Positions 16,832 to 25,646 of a stretch of 64,000 bases of DNA are shown in pieces. Origin of the DNA: Myxococcales bacterium (lineage in GTDB: Bacteria > Myxococcota_A > Polyangia > Polyangiales > Polyangiaceae). The notes below the pieces were generated by a model. It searched no databases, was not told where the DNA came from, and worked only from the letters and a program-made list of their open reading frames with translations. Both the position numbers and the translations under genes were made by a program. The DNA is taken from assembly GCA_016703425.1 (NCBI GenBank), contig JADJCA010000027.1, positions 1 to 64,000 on the forward strand, given 5' to 3'. Position 1 is the first letter of the stretch; each line of letters begins with the position of its first letter.

Positions 16832-18187
16832 ATGTTCTTTCGCTCCACGCGTGTGCTCTTGCCCGAAGGCGAAAGGGCCTCTGCCGTTGAAGTCATGGGC
16901 CGCCGCGTCGTGCGCGTCGTGGCCTACGACGCGGTGCCGCCGGGTGCGCCGCTCACGGACTGTGGGTCCCACGTGCTGATGCCCGGCGTGGTCGACACGC
17001 ACGTGCACGTGAACGAGCCCGGGCGCACGGAATGGGAGGGATTTCAGACGGCAACGCGCGCCGCCGCCGCCGGTGGGGTGACGACGCTCGTCGACATGCC
17101 GCTCAACAGCATCCCCGCGACGACGAGCCTCCGCGCCCTCGACGAGAAGCGAGCCGCCGCTGAAGGGAAGTGTGTCGTCGACGTGGGCTTCTCTGGTGGC
17201 GTCGTGCCGGGCAATGTCGCGGAGCTCGGCCCGATGATCGACGCGGGCGTCGTGGCCTTCAAGTGTTTCCTCTGCGAGTCCGGCGTCGATGAGTTTGCCA
17301 ACGTCAGCGAAGGCGATCTGCGCCGCGCGATGCCCGCCCTCGCCGAGCGAGGCGTGACGCTCCTCGCGCACGCCGAGCTTCCTCTTGTGCTCGACGAAGC
17401 GGCGAAGGCGGCGAAGGGCCTATCGCCGGAGGCCGCCCGTCGCTACGCGAGCTACCTCGCGAGCCGCCCCAAGACGGCCGAGGATCGCGCCGTCGAGCTA
17501 CTCCTTCGGCTCGCCCGTGAGACCAAGGCGAAGACGCACGTCGTTCACCTCTCTTCGGCCGACGCCCTCGCGTCGCTGCGTCAGGCCAAGGACGAGGGTG
17601 TGCCGCTTCACGCGGAGACTTGCCCCCACTACCTCACGCTCTCCGCCGAGGAGATCCCCGACGGCGCGACCGAATACAAATGCGCGCCCCCAATCCGCGA
17701 AGCGCAAAACCGCGAACGCCTGTGGGCCGCCCTCCGCGAAGGCCTCATCGATCAGGTCGTCACCGACCATTCGCCGTCGACGCCCGCGCTCAAGTGCGCC
17801 GACACGGGCGACTTCCTGGCGGCTTGGGGAGGCATCTCGTCGCTCGAGTTGGGACTCTCGCTCGTCTGGACCGAGGCCACGAAGCGAGGTCTCTCGCTCG
17901 CCGACGTCTCGCGTCTCCTCTCCGGCGCACCGGCCGCGCTCGTGGGCCTCAGCGATCGCAAGGGCCGCATCGCCCCGGGCTTCGACGCCGACTTCGTCGT
18001 GTTCGATCCCGACCGCGAGCGCTTCGTCGAGCCGACCGCGCTGCAGCACCGGCACAAGCTGACACCCTACGCCAAGCGCACCTTGCGGGGGTGCGTCGTC
18101 GCCACGTTCGTCGGCGGCGAAAAGGTTTACGACGGAGCGTCGGTCGTCCTCTCTACGGCGGGTCGCCTCGTTCGCCGCGTGTCCTAG
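16832..18187 (+). CDS. allB: Allantoinase
   Basis: 451 aa cyclic amidohydrolase that opens allantoin to allantoate. The metal site is readable: HxH in DTHVHVNEPGRTEWEGF, the carboxylated lysine in VVAFKCFLCESG, further histidines in LLAHAELP and THVVHLSS, and the aspartate in QVVTDHSPS. Length and the EPGRTEWEG signature separate it from dihydroorotase and hydantoinase. It is cytoplasmic. It is the first gene of a ureide catabolic run with allantoicase/OHCU decarboxylase (31 bp downstream) and 5-hydroxyisourate hydrolase. The ATG at 16832 is preferred because upstream in-frame codons are Arg-rich and non-coding. Confidence 0.93.
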   Translation: MFFRSTRVLLPEGERASAVEVMGRRVVRVVAYDAVPPGAPLTDCGSHVLMPGVVDTHVHVNEPGRTEWEGFQTATRAAAAGGVTTLVDMPLNSIPATTSLRALDEKRAAAEGKCVVDVGFSGGVVPGNVAELGPMIDAGVVAFKCFLCESGVDEFANVSEGDLRRAMPALAERGVTLLAHAELPLVLDEAAKAAKGLSPEAARRYASYLASRPKTAEDRAVELLLRLARETKAKTHVVHLSSADALASLRQAKDEGVPLHAETCPHYLTLSAEEIPDGATEYKCAPPIREAQNRERLWAALREGLIDQVVTDHSPSTPALKCADTGDFLAAWGGISSLELGLSLVWTEATKRGLSLADVSRLLSGAPAALVGLSDRKGRIAPGFDADFVVFDPDRERFVEPTALQHRHKLTPYAKRTLRGCVVATFVGGEKVYDGASVVLSTAGRLVRRVS

Positions 18188-18218
18188 ACGGAACCGAAAG
18201 GGCGGCGTAAGAAGGCCC

Positions 18219-19760
18219 ATGGCCGACGCAGCCCCCACTCTCTTGCCCTTCATGGAGCTTCCGGACCTCGCCGCCGAACGGACCGGCGGCGCCGTCTTGT
18301 GGGCCAACGACGACTTCTTCGCCGAGAAGGAGAACCTCCTCAAGGCGGCCGCCGCCGTCTTTGTCGAGGGAAAGTACACCGATCGTGGCAAGTGGATGGA
18401 CGGCTGGGAGTCGCGGCGTCGCCGCGTGCCTGGTCACGATCGCTGCATCGTGCGCTTGGGCCTCCCTGGCGTCATCCGCGGCGTCGTCGTCGACACGGCG
18501 TTCTTTCGCGGCAACTTCCCCCAAGCGTGCTCCATCGAGGGGGCCTCGTTCACGGGTCAGCCGACGGAGGCGCAGCTCTTGGCGGATGACGTCGAGTGGT
18601 CGGAGCTTCTCCCGAAGGTCGAGCTGCGCGGCGACACGAAGAACGTCTTTCCAATCGCAGGCGCCACCGAGGCGCGCATCACGCACCTCCGCTTCAACAT
18701 CTTCCCTGACGGCGGCGTGGCGCGCCTTCGGGTTCACGGCGAGCCTATTCCCGAGCCCCGCTTCATGGGCAAAGTCGGTGCGACCGTCGACCTGGCGGCC
18801 CTCGAGCACGGCGCGCAGGTCGTCTTGTGCAACGACATGTTCTTCGGCTCGCGCCACAACCTCATCTTGCCGGGCCCCTCGACGCACATGGGCGATGGCT
18901 GGGAGACGCGTCGCAGTCGGAAGGACGCGCCCGACTGGGCCCTCCTCAAGCTCGCAGGCGAAGGAGAGCTTGAGCACCTCGAGGTCGACACGAGCCACTT
19001 CAAGGGGAACTTCCCCGAGAGCTGCGCGCTCTACGGCGCCGCGTTCCCCGAGGGCGCGACCCCTTCTGTCGATGACAAGGCATGGCAGCCGGTCCTAGGC
19101 AGGACGAAGCTCATGGCGCACACGCGCCATCGCTACGACGAACTCCTCTCGCGCGGGCCCTACACGCACCTCCGACTCGACATCTTCCCCGACGGTGGCA
19201 TCGCGCGCCTGCGCGTCTTTGGCTCGCTCACGAGCGGGGGGCGCGAGTTCGTGGCACTGCGTCACCTGCGGCTGCTGTCGCGCAGCGGGCGCGCCTCATT
19301 GCTCTTGGCCATGTGCGGCTCCAAGCGCTGGGTCGACGGCCTGGTCGATGCCAACGTGAGCGACAAGGCCGCGCTCTTCGGCGCCGCCGAGGCGTCCTTC
19401 GCCAAGCTCGACCGGGACGACTGGCTCGAGGCCTTCCGCGCCCATCCCAAGATTGGCCAAAAGAAGGCGCACGTCGACACCGGCGCCCAAGCGGCGGCCT
19501 TCGCCAGCGGCGAGCAGGCCCGCGTCGCCGACGCCAAAGGCGACGTCTTGAGCAAACTCTCCGCCGTCAACGAGGCCTACGAGACGCGCTTTGGCTTCAT
19601 CTACATCGTCTGCGCGACCGGTAAGTCGGCCGACGAGATGCTCGCCATCGCCGAAGAGCGCATGACCCACGAGCCGGCCCGCGAGATCACCGTCGCAGCC
19701 GACGAGCAGAAGAAGATCACGCGGCTAAGGCTCGAGAAGTTCCTCGCGGGACGCGCCTGA
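18219..19760 (+). CDS. alc: Allantoicase fused to OHCU decarboxylase
   Basis: 513 aa. Residues ~1-345 are allantoicase with its two repeated jelly-roll halves: WANDDFFAEKENLLK and DGWESRRRR in the first, LCNDMFFGSRHNLILPGPS and GDGWETRRSRKD in the second, each ending with a LRFNIFPDGGVARLR-type strand. Residues ~350-513 are 2-oxo-4-hydroxy-4-carboxy-5-ureidoimidazoline decarboxylase (UraD type), with FRAHPKIGQ carrying the catalytic histidine and YETRFGFIYIVCATGKSADE. One polypeptide would thus decarboxylate OHCU to S-allantoin and, after AllB, split allantoate to ureidoglycolate and urea. No frameshift or internal stop separates the halves. Confidence 0.92.
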   Translation: MADAAPTLLPFMELPDLAAERTGGAVLWANDDFFAEKENLLKAAAAVFVEGKYTDRGKWMDGWESRRRRVPGHDRCIVRLGLPGVIRGVVVDTAFFRGNFPQACSIEGASFTGQPTEAQLLADDVEWSELLPKVELRGDTKNVFPIAGATEARITHLRFNIFPDGGVARLRVHGEPIPEPRFMGKVGATVDLAALEHGAQVVLCNDMFFGSRHNLILPGPSTHMGDGWETRRSRKDAPDWALLKLAGEGELEHLEVDTSHFKGNFPESCALYGAAFPEGATPSVDDKAWQPVLGRTKLMAHTRHRYDELLSRGPYTHLRLDIFPDGGIARLRVFGSLTSGGREFVALRHLRLLSRSGRASLLLAMCGSKRWVDGLVDANVSDKAALFGAAEASFAKLDRDDWLEAFRAHPKIGQKKAHVDTGAQAAAFASGEQARVADAKGDVLSKLSAVNEAYETRFGFIYIVCATGKSADEMLAIAEERMTHEPAREITVAADEQKKITRLRLEKFLAGRA

Positions 19761-19809
19761 GCTATCCCGCCGACCATCCCGCTGACCGATCGGCTAAGAA
19801 GGACGCACC

Positions 19810-20145
19810 ATGGGCATCACGACACACGTTCTCGACACGGCGCGCGGCAAACCTGCGGCGGGCGTTCCCGTCGCTCTCGAGGTTCGCGTCCAGGATGGCT
19901 GGCAAAACGTGGGGCGTGGCATGACCGACGCCGACGGACGCCTTCGCACGCTCACCGACGGCCACGAGGTGCGAAACGCCACGTACGCCATCACCTTCGA
20001 GACCGACGCCTATTTCACAGCGCAGGCCCAGTCGGGCTTCTACCCGGTCGTTCGCATCGAGTTTCGCGTGACGGAGGCGGGCGCGCACCACCACGTGCCG
20101 CTGCTCCTCTCGCCGTTCGGATTTTCCACCTACCGAGGGAGCTGA
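19810..20145 (+). CDS. uraH: 5-hydroxyisourate hydrolase (transthyretin-like)
   Basis: 111 aa, the full length of the family. It shows THVLDTARGKPAAGVPVALE at the N-terminus with the active-site histidine, the RV..AGAHHHVPLLLSPFGFST segment, and the diagnostic C-terminal YRGS tetrapeptide. It hydrolyses 5-hydroxyisourate, the uricase product, to OHCU. The upstream fusion protein then takes OHCU. No signal peptide is present, so it is cytosolic. It sits 49 bp after the allantoicase fusion and 2 bp before a lipoprotein gene, so it is part of the same transcript. Urate oxidase itself is not in the window. Confidence 0.94.
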   Translation: MGITTHVLDTARGKPAAGVPVALEVRVQDGWQNVGRGMTDADGRLRTLTDGHEVRNATYAITFETDAYFTAQAQSGFYPVVRIEFRVTEAGAHHHVPLLLSPFGFSTYRGS

Positions 20146-20147
20146 GC

Positions 20148-20438
20148 ATGTCGAGTCGACACACGGTGGTCTTCGTTCTGTTCGCGGCCGTGGTCGTTGC
20201 CGGCGCAGCGGTCGGCTGCAGGGCAACGGAAGAGTCCTTCTGCGCTTCTTACAAGCTTAGCTACGTGAAGCGGTGCACCGAGTCATGCATGCAGGTGCAA
20301 GTCAGCAAGTCGGCGCCGCAGGCTTGCGAGGCGCAGTGCACACAATCGCTCCCGCTCGACACCACTTGGGCCGCGAGCTGCGGCTCGGCGCGCGCCTTGC
20401 CGGGCGCGGCACCGCCGCCAAGCGCCTCAACCAAGTAG
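20148..20438 (+). CDS. Small Cys-rich lipoprotein
   Basis: 96 aa. An N-terminal hydrophobic signal ends in a lipobox (VVAGAAVGC). The mature part has a compact run of cysteines (CASYKLSYVKRCTESCMQ, CEAQC) that could form disulfide-linked helices. The start is 2 bp after uraH, so translation is probably coupled, but nothing links it to purine breakdown. It may be a hitch-hiking gene. The family is not recognised. Confidence 0.7.
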   Translation: MSSRHTVVFVLFAAVVVAGAAVGCRATEESFCASYKLSYVKRCTESCMQVQVSKSAPQACEAQCTQSLPLDTTWAASCGSARALPGAAPPPSASTK

Positions 20439-20484
20439 GCGACTCTGCCCTCCGCGAGGCACGGCCGCAGCAGGATGCTTCGCG

Positions 20485-21054
20485 TTACCGAAGCTCTTCA
20501 GCGGGGACGCGGAACGTTTGACTGATCGTGGCCTTGAGCGGCAACGTGAACCAGAAGCGACTTCCGCGCGACGGCTCGCTCGATACGCGGAGCTTTCCGC
20601 CGAGGATCTTGATGAGGTTCGCAGCGATGACGTGCGGCTCGGCCGCGAGGCCGTCGCGCGGAACCAAAGACCAGATGGCCGCAACAACGGCCGGTTGCGT
20701 TCCCGGGCCCGTGTCCGCGACCTCGAAGCGTACGAGCGGATGCTCGTCGGTCCCGTCGGCGCACACCACGAGGACCACCGAGCCGCACGTCGTCGTGCGG
20801 AGCGCGTGACTCGCCAACATCGTCAGCACGTGGCGTAAGCATTCGGGGTGACCCGCGAGACGCTCCGGCAACTCGGCGTCGATGGCTGTCTCGATGCCGA
20901 CGCTTCGATGGTTCGCGAACTCTCGCAGCGGCGCAACGACCTCGCGTACAAGGTCCGCGAGGGAGAACGTCACGGCGGCCGGATCTGCTGGGGCACCGAT
21001 CATGCTTGGCATTGGGGGCGAGCGACGAGCGTCTCTCTTCCGAAAGAACGGCAC
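20485..21054 (-). CDS. Histidine-kinase-like ATPase domain, degenerate
   Basis: 189 aa containing only the GHKL ATPase part of a sensor kinase. G1 box is visible (FEVADTGPGT) and so is a G2-like end (SRGSRFWFTLPL). The N-box region reads VLTMLASHALRTT, where the expected Mg-binding Asn is absent. The HisKA dimerisation and phospho-acceptor helix is also missing, as are membrane or PAS sensor parts. It may be a non-catalytic regulator or a remnant of a kinase. It is convergent with the ureide operon. Confidence 0.75.
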   Translation of the reverse strand: MPFFRKRDARRSPPMPSMIGAPADPAAVTFSLADLVREVVAPLREFANHRSVGIETAIDAELPERLAGHPECLRHVLTMLASHALRTTTCGSVVLVVCADGTDEHPLVRFEVADTGPGTQPAVVAAIWSLVPRDGLAAEPHVIAANLIKILGGKLRVSSEPSRGSRFWFTLPLKATISQTFRVPAEELR

Positions 21055-21102
21055 CGGCGGCCCAAGCTGAAGGCCCGCCGTCGCGGCGCGAGTTCTGCGC
21101 GT

Positions 21103-22905
21103 TCAGAGCTTGAGGAGCGTTCGCAGGTGGCGCATCGGTGGCGAGCCGTGGGCGAGTACGCCATCGTTGAAGGCTCGCTCCGCGAAGGTCGGTCGCTTCT
21201 CCGCGGCGAGGCGCAACCGCATCATCTCCCGAAAGCCATAGTAGTAGGTCGAGAGTTGCGTGCTCGTGAGCCGCGCCCGCTTCCACTTGCCGACGGCCTC
21301 GCCTTCCTCTTGAAAGGCCTCCTCGGTCATCAGCGCGAGCGCCTGCTTCTCATCCATGGCGCCGGCGTGAATGCCGAAGTCCAAGACGGCGTTCGCGGCC
21401 ATGCGCAGGGCCATCTTCTGCCGCATGAGCCGCGTCTTCGGGCCTCCAAAGCCGTGTTTCGCCATGAGCCATTCGGTGTAAACGGCCCAGCCCTCGACGA
21501 ACGGTCCGCTGCTGTAGATGGCGCGCACGCCGGACTTGAAGCGGTTCGCGTGCATCGCCTGGAGGAAGTGCCCCGGCATCGCCTCGTGCACCGTGAGGTT
21601 CCGCAACATGTTGCGGTTGTACTCGCGGTAGAAGGACGTCACGCGGTCCTTGCTCCAGTCTTTGGGCGTCGGCGCGATGGCGTAGAACGACTCCTGCCGC
21701 GTCTCGAGAGGGCCCGTCGAATCGCAATAGGCGATGGAGACACCGCGACGGTATTCGGGCATCTCGATGACGCGGCACGCCTCCTCCGGGATGCGCACGA
21801 GGTCTTTGCTCTGTACGAAGGTCGTCGCGGCGCTGAGCATCTCCGTGGCTTCCGTCACGATGCTCGTGTTGGTGGGGCGGTCTTCCGCCAGCTTCGCGAG
21901 CACGCTGCGCACGAGACCGCGCTTCTCCGCGGCCGTCGCGCTCTTGGGCGGCGGACCTTTCATGAGCTCGGGCCACGCCGCCAGGGCCGTCTCAACCATC
22001 GCGTCGCGCGTCTCCGTGAGGAGCGCGCGGGCGCTGTCGGCGAGCTCACGCGGCGAAACCTCCGGGTCGTCGAGGACGAAGCGGAGCTTCTTCTCGAAGC
22101 GCTCGGGCCCGAGGCGGAAGTCGGCGGTGCTGCGCGGGAGGAGCGTGCCCTCGAGGAACTGCTGAAAGTCTCGGAGCGCAGTCTCGGCGCGCTTGGCCGC
22201 CGGGGCGACGGCGCCGCGCGCCGCCGGCGAGCGATTCAGGTGCTCCTCGAGCCCCGTCGCCACGAGGGCGATGAGGCCACGGTTTTGCTCGATGGCCGTC
22301 TCCGTGTGCACGCGCGACGGCGTGCCGAGGCGCGCCTTCGCCTGTTCGACGACGGTGGGCAGGCCATTGAGGCGAGAGGCGAGGCTCTGAAGGCGCGTGG
22401 CGAGCGGCGCGAAGTCACGGCTCACGAAGGGGTCGAGGCCGTCGCCCATGAGCGCCGTCCACTCGAGCGGGTTGTCGCGCAGCGGCCGGAGCTCCGCTTG
22501 ACTGAAGCGCGCGAACGCGACTTGCGTTCGTAAGATGCTGAAGTCGACGCGCGCCTCCTCGGAGAGTCTCGTCTCGTCGATGCCGTCGAGCTCGGAAGAG
22601 ACCGTGTCGTAGAGGGCGCGCTCCTTCGCGTCGCCTTGCTCCGAGAGGTCGGGCCAGTGGCCGTCGCGACGGTGGTCGCCAAGGCTTGTCGCGACGTCGG
22701 GGCGCAGCTCGAGCGTTTGCTCGAGGAAGCGGGCCGAGATGGCGCCGAAGAGCTCGTCCTCGTCGCGGCGCGGCGTCCGCGACGTCGTCGTCACCAGCAC
22801 CCGCGACGACGCGGACGGCGAAGGCCGCGGCGCTGTCGAGGTCGGCAGCGGGTCGGCGCCGCAAGAGATGGCAAGGCCAAAGACCACGAAGGGAGCCCAT
22901 CGCAT
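21103..22905 (-). CDS. DUF885 family lipoprotein, predicted metal-dependent peptidase
   Basis: 600 aa from the ATG at 22905. A lipobox (VVFGLAISC) predicts lipid anchoring. The DUF885 body has the conserved HEAMPGHFLQAMHANR block, an HExxxGH zinc-type motif, with EGWAVYTEWLMA and a C-terminal QLSTYYYGFREMMRLR segment. DUF885 proteins resemble M32-like carboxypeptidases and are thought to be peptidases. This one would act in the periplasm. In-frame sequence upstream of 22905 runs antisense to the zinc-ribbon gene and is not counted. It lies 31 bp after that gene on the same strand. Confidence 0.88.
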   Translation of the reverse strand: MRWAPFVVFGLAISCGADPLPTSTAPRPSPSASSRVLVTTTSRTPRRDEDELFGAISARFLEQTLELRPDVATSLGDHRRDGHWPDLSEQGDAKERALYDTVSSELDGIDETRLSEEARVDFSILRTQVAFARFSQAELRPLRDNPLEWTALMGDGLDPFVSRDFAPLATRLQSLASRLNGLPTVVEQAKARLGTPSRVHTETAIEQNRGLIALVATGLEEHLNRSPAARGAVAPAAKRAETALRDFQQFLEGTLLPRSTADFRLGPERFEKKLRFVLDDPEVSPRELADSARALLTETRDAMVETALAAWPELMKGPPPKSATAAEKRGLVRSVLAKLAEDRPTNTSIVTEATEMLSAATTFVQSKDLVRIPEEACRVIEMPEYRRGVSIAYCDSTGPLETRQESFYAIAPTPKDWSKDRVTSFYREYNRNMLRNLTVHEAMPGHFLQAMHANRFKSGVRAIYSSGPFVEGWAVYTEWLMAKHGFGGPKTRLMRQKMALRMAANAVLDFGIHAGAMDEKQALALMTEEAFQEEGEAVGKWKRARLTSTQLSTYYYGFREMMRLRLAAEKRPTFAERAFNDGVLAHGSPPMRHLRTLLKL

Positions 22906-22936
22906 GCGCGCACGGTACTCGCCGTTGGCGCGCTCG

Positions 22937-23416
22937 TCACCCGCGCACGTGGTTTCGCGAGCGCCCATCGGGCTCTTCGCGGATTCGGGCTTCGTAGTCG
23001 GCGGGCGTCTCGCTGACGCTGGTCGCGAAGAAGCCCGAATCTTCGCGTCGGTAGACCGCGGCTCGGTAGGGGTAGAGCTCTGCGATCTTCGCGATCTCCC
23101 CCTGAAGCGCGTCTTCGGAGAACCACACGGACTGACAGCGCGCGCAGCGATGGTGCGCGCTCTCGAGCCCGCGCTTCTCCACGAACGCGAGAAAGCCGGC
23201 GCAGCCGGCGACGGGGCACCGGAACGAGAGGCCCGGCGCGCGCGATGGCCGCGCGTCTTCGGTCTCCCGTTCGACGCGATGCAAGGTGAAGCGACGACAC
23301 TCGGGGCACCCAACGGGCAGCTCAAGCATGGCCGTCGCCAGCGACGCGCGCGCTGCGTCGGCCTGGTCAGGCGTTGGACGAATGGTGCGACCGCAGCTCG
23401 TGCAGGCGAGCTTCAT
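22937..23416 (-). CDS. Zinc-ribbon protein
   Basis: 159 aa with four CxxC-type pairs: CTSCGRTIRP at the start, CPECRRF, CPVAGCAGF and CARCQSVWF. The spacing suggests two zinc ribbons, the second followed by a TFIIB-like VWFSEDAL segment often seen in small zf-TFIIB proteins. The C-terminus is basic and probably disordered. It is cytosolic. The start overlaps the stop of the upstream Pro-rich protein by four bases (ATGA), so the two are translationally coupled. Nucleic-acid or protein binding is inferred. Confidence 0.75.
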   Translation of the reverse strand: MKLACTSCGRTIRPTPDQADAARASLATAMLELPVGCPECRRFTLHRVERETEDARPSRAPGLSFRCPVAGCAGFLAFVEKRGLESAHHRCARCQSVWFSEDALQGEIAKIAELYPYRAAVYRREDSGFFATSVSETPADYEARIREEPDGRSRNHVRG

Positions 23417-24075
23417 GGCGTCTTCTTTCCTCGCGGGGGAGTGCTTGGCGGCTTGCCGTTCGGCAAGGTGGGCTTCTTGGTCGCCGTGTCCTTCGGCAGG
23501 GGCGGCGGCCCTGGAATGCGCGGCGACTTGCGGGCCACGCGCGTCGGGACGTCGTCGTCGTCGCTGGGCTTAGGCTTCATGACTTTCGTCGGCGCCTCGT
23601 CGGCGTCCGATTCGAGCCAGTCCGACTCGACCGGAATCGTAGGCGTTGACGGCGGCTCGAGCCAATCGACCTGCACCTCGACCGTGAGTCGACGTTGGTG
23701 GAGGCTCGCCGCTGCGCGTTCGGCGCCGGGGCCCGGCGGCGTGCCCGTCGACGAGGGCGTGCTGGAGGGCTTGGCGTTAGCTTTGGAGCTGGCCGCGGCC
23801 GGTGCCCTGGAGGGCGGCTTTGATGGCGGCTTTGTAGCGACCGGCTTCGGCGCGGCGCTAGCGCCTGTTGGCCGGGGCGGGACCTTTGGCAACGCCTGCT
23901 TGCTCGTGATGCCCGTTGCCTTCAGCGGAGGCGTCGATTTCGCTTTCGTCGGGGCCCGCGGCGGCACGAGCGTTGTGGGCGGTTCGTCTTCGTCGAACCA
24001 GCCGGCATCGACCTCCTCCGTTTGGGGCGGCTTCGAGGGGCGAGCGCTGTCGCCTTTGTCTTTGCGGGCCGCCAT
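23413..24075 (-). CDS. Low-complexity Pro/Lys-rich protein
   Basis: 220 aa, predicted disordered: Pro, Lys, Ser and Ala runs (KPPSKPPSRAPAAASSKANA) with short acidic islands repeated around VDWLEPP, SDWLESDADEAPTKV and DAGWFDEDEPPTTLV. The DxWxE/D plus PTxV pattern occurs three times and may be a short linear binding motif. No domain is recognised. It is coupled by ATGA overlap to the zinc-ribbon gene, so the pair probably work together. Assignment as a real gene rests on that coupling and on steady codon use. Confidence 0.65.
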   Translation of the reverse strand: MAARKDKGDSARPSKPPQTEEVDAGWFDEDEPPTTLVPPRAPTKAKSTPPLKATGITSKQALPKVPPRPTGASAAPKPVATKPPSKPPSRAPAAASSKANAKPSSTPSSTGTPPGPGAERAAASLHQRRLTVEVQVDWLEPPSTPTIPVESDWLESDADEAPTKVMKPKPSDDDDVPTRVARKSPRIPGPPPLPKDTATKKPTLPNGKPPSTPPRGKKTP

Positions 24076-24239
24076 GAGGAGAGGTGCAGCGAGCTGCGAA
24101 GGGGAGAGCTTACGCTGGATGTGGGCGCCAAAAAAGCATCAGCGTAGGTGCGAGGGGGCGGGCTGGCTGAGATACGTCCGCCTGCGGGCGCGCGCCGCGG
24201 CGACTACCTCTCGCGCAGCATCGGAGGTATGACGCACCG

Positions 24240-25646
24240 ATGAGCACCGACCGCGCGCTTTCGCATTTCGAGGCCCACAAGGCCGCCTACCTGAACGATC
24301 TCGAAACGCTCGTGCGCATCCCGAGCGTCTCTTTTCCCGGTTTCGATCCCGCCCACGTGCGCAAGAGCGCGGAGGCCGTCGCGTCGCTGCTCAAGGAGCG
24401 CGGCTTCGAGCACGTGCAATTGTTGGAAATCGAGGGCGCGCACCCGTACGTCTACGGCGATCTCTTGAAGGCGCCGGGCAAGCCCACGCTCCTGCTCTAC
24501 GCGCACCACGACGTGCAGCCGCCCGGCGACGAGGCGGCGTGGGCCAGTCCGCCCTTCGAGCCGACGCTGCGCGATGGACGCCTCTTTGCGCGCGGAGCCG
24601 CCGACGACAAAGCCGGCGTCGTCGCACACCTCGGCCGTCGACGCGTTCCTCAAGGCCGTGGCGCGCTGCCGCTCAACGTAAAGATCCTCGTCGAGGGCGA
24701 AGAGGAGATCGGCTCCACGCACCTGGGGACGTTTCTTCGCAGTCATGTGAAGCTGCTCGCCGCCGACGCCATTGTGCTGACGGACACGAGCAATTTCGAC
24801 ACGGGCCTGCCGTCCATCACCACGTCGTTGCGCGGCCTCGTCACCGTCGACGTCGAGGTGCGCGCGCTCAAGCAGTCGGTGCATTCGGGCATGTGGGGCG
24901 GGGCGGTGCCCGATCCGACGATGGCGCTGTGCCGCATGCTAGCGACGTTGACGAACGCCGACGGTTCCATCGCGATCCCGGGTGTCCTCGAGAACGTTCG
25001 CCCGCTCACCGATGCGGAGCGCCGATCCATCGAGTCGTTGCCCTGCACCGCCCTCGACTTCCGCAGGCAAGCGGGGCTCGTGCCGTCGGCCGAGCTGCTC
25101 GGCGGCGGGCGTCACCCGTGGGAGAGCTGCTGGCGTCAGCCGTCGCTCTCCGTCAACGCCTTCCAGGCGAGCTCACGCAAGGACGCCCGCAACATCCTGT
25201 GCGAGTCGGCCTGGGCGCGCGTCGGCATCCGCCTCGTGCCCGACCTCGACGCAAAGGCGGTGCAAAGAGCCCTCGTCGACGCGCTCAAGCGCGCCGTGCC
25301 CTGGGGCCTTGAGTGCATCATCCACGAGGAAGAGGGCGCCGGCCCCTGGTACACCGAGTCCACGGGCCCGGCCTTCACGGCGGCCAAGAAGGCGCTCGAG
25401 AAGGGCTTCGGCACGGCGCCGGTCACGATGGGGTGTGGCGGCTCCATTCCCTTCGTGGAGCCTTTCGCCCGTGAGCTCGGCGGTGTGCCGGCGCTCCTCA
25501 TCGGCGTCGAGGATCCGTATACCAACGCGCACTCGGAGAACGAGAGCTTGCACATCCTCGACTGGGAAAAGTCGGTCAAGAGCGCCATCCACCTCTACGA
25601 AGAGCTGGCGTGCGTCCTGCCGGCGAGAGCGGTCAGCGGGTCGTAA
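24240..25646 (+). CDS. M20 family metallopeptidase (dipeptidase), with a local compensated frameshift
   Basis: 468 aa. Di-zinc ligands of the M20 family are readable: LLYAHHDVQP, RGAADDKAGV, VEGEEEIGST, VLTDTSNFD, and the late NAHSENE. The lid domain contains VHSGMWGG. It is probably a cytosolic di- or carboxypeptidase. Between 24622 and 24657 the frame gives HLGRRRVPQGRGALP, whereas the neighbouring frame reads HTSAVDAFLKA, the normal family helix. Loss of two bases near 24625 and one near 24656 would explain it and restores the frame. Those 11 residues are probably mis-stated rather than truly divergent. Confidence 0.88.
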   Translation: MSTDRALSHFEAHKAAYLNDLETLVRIPSVSFPGFDPAHVRKSAEAVASLLKERGFEHVQLLEIEGAHPYVYGDLLKAPGKPTLLLYAHHDVQPPGDEAAWASPPFEPTLRDGRLFARGAADDKAGVVAHLGRRRVPQGRGALPLNVKILVEGEEEIGSTHLGTFLRSHVKLLAADAIVLTDTSNFDTGLPSITTSLRGLVTVDVEVRALKQSVHSGMWGGAVPDPTMALCRMLATLTNADGSIAIPGVLENVRPLTDAERRSIESLPCTALDFRRQAGLVPSAELLGGGRHPWESCWRQPSLSVNAFQASSRKDARNILCESAWARVGIRLVPDLDAKAVQRALVDALKRAVPWGLECIIHEEEGAGPWYTESTGPAFTAAKKALEKGFGTAPVTMGCGGSIPFVEPFARELGGVPALLIGVEDPYTNAHSENESLHILDWEKSVKSAIHLYEELACVLPARAVSGS

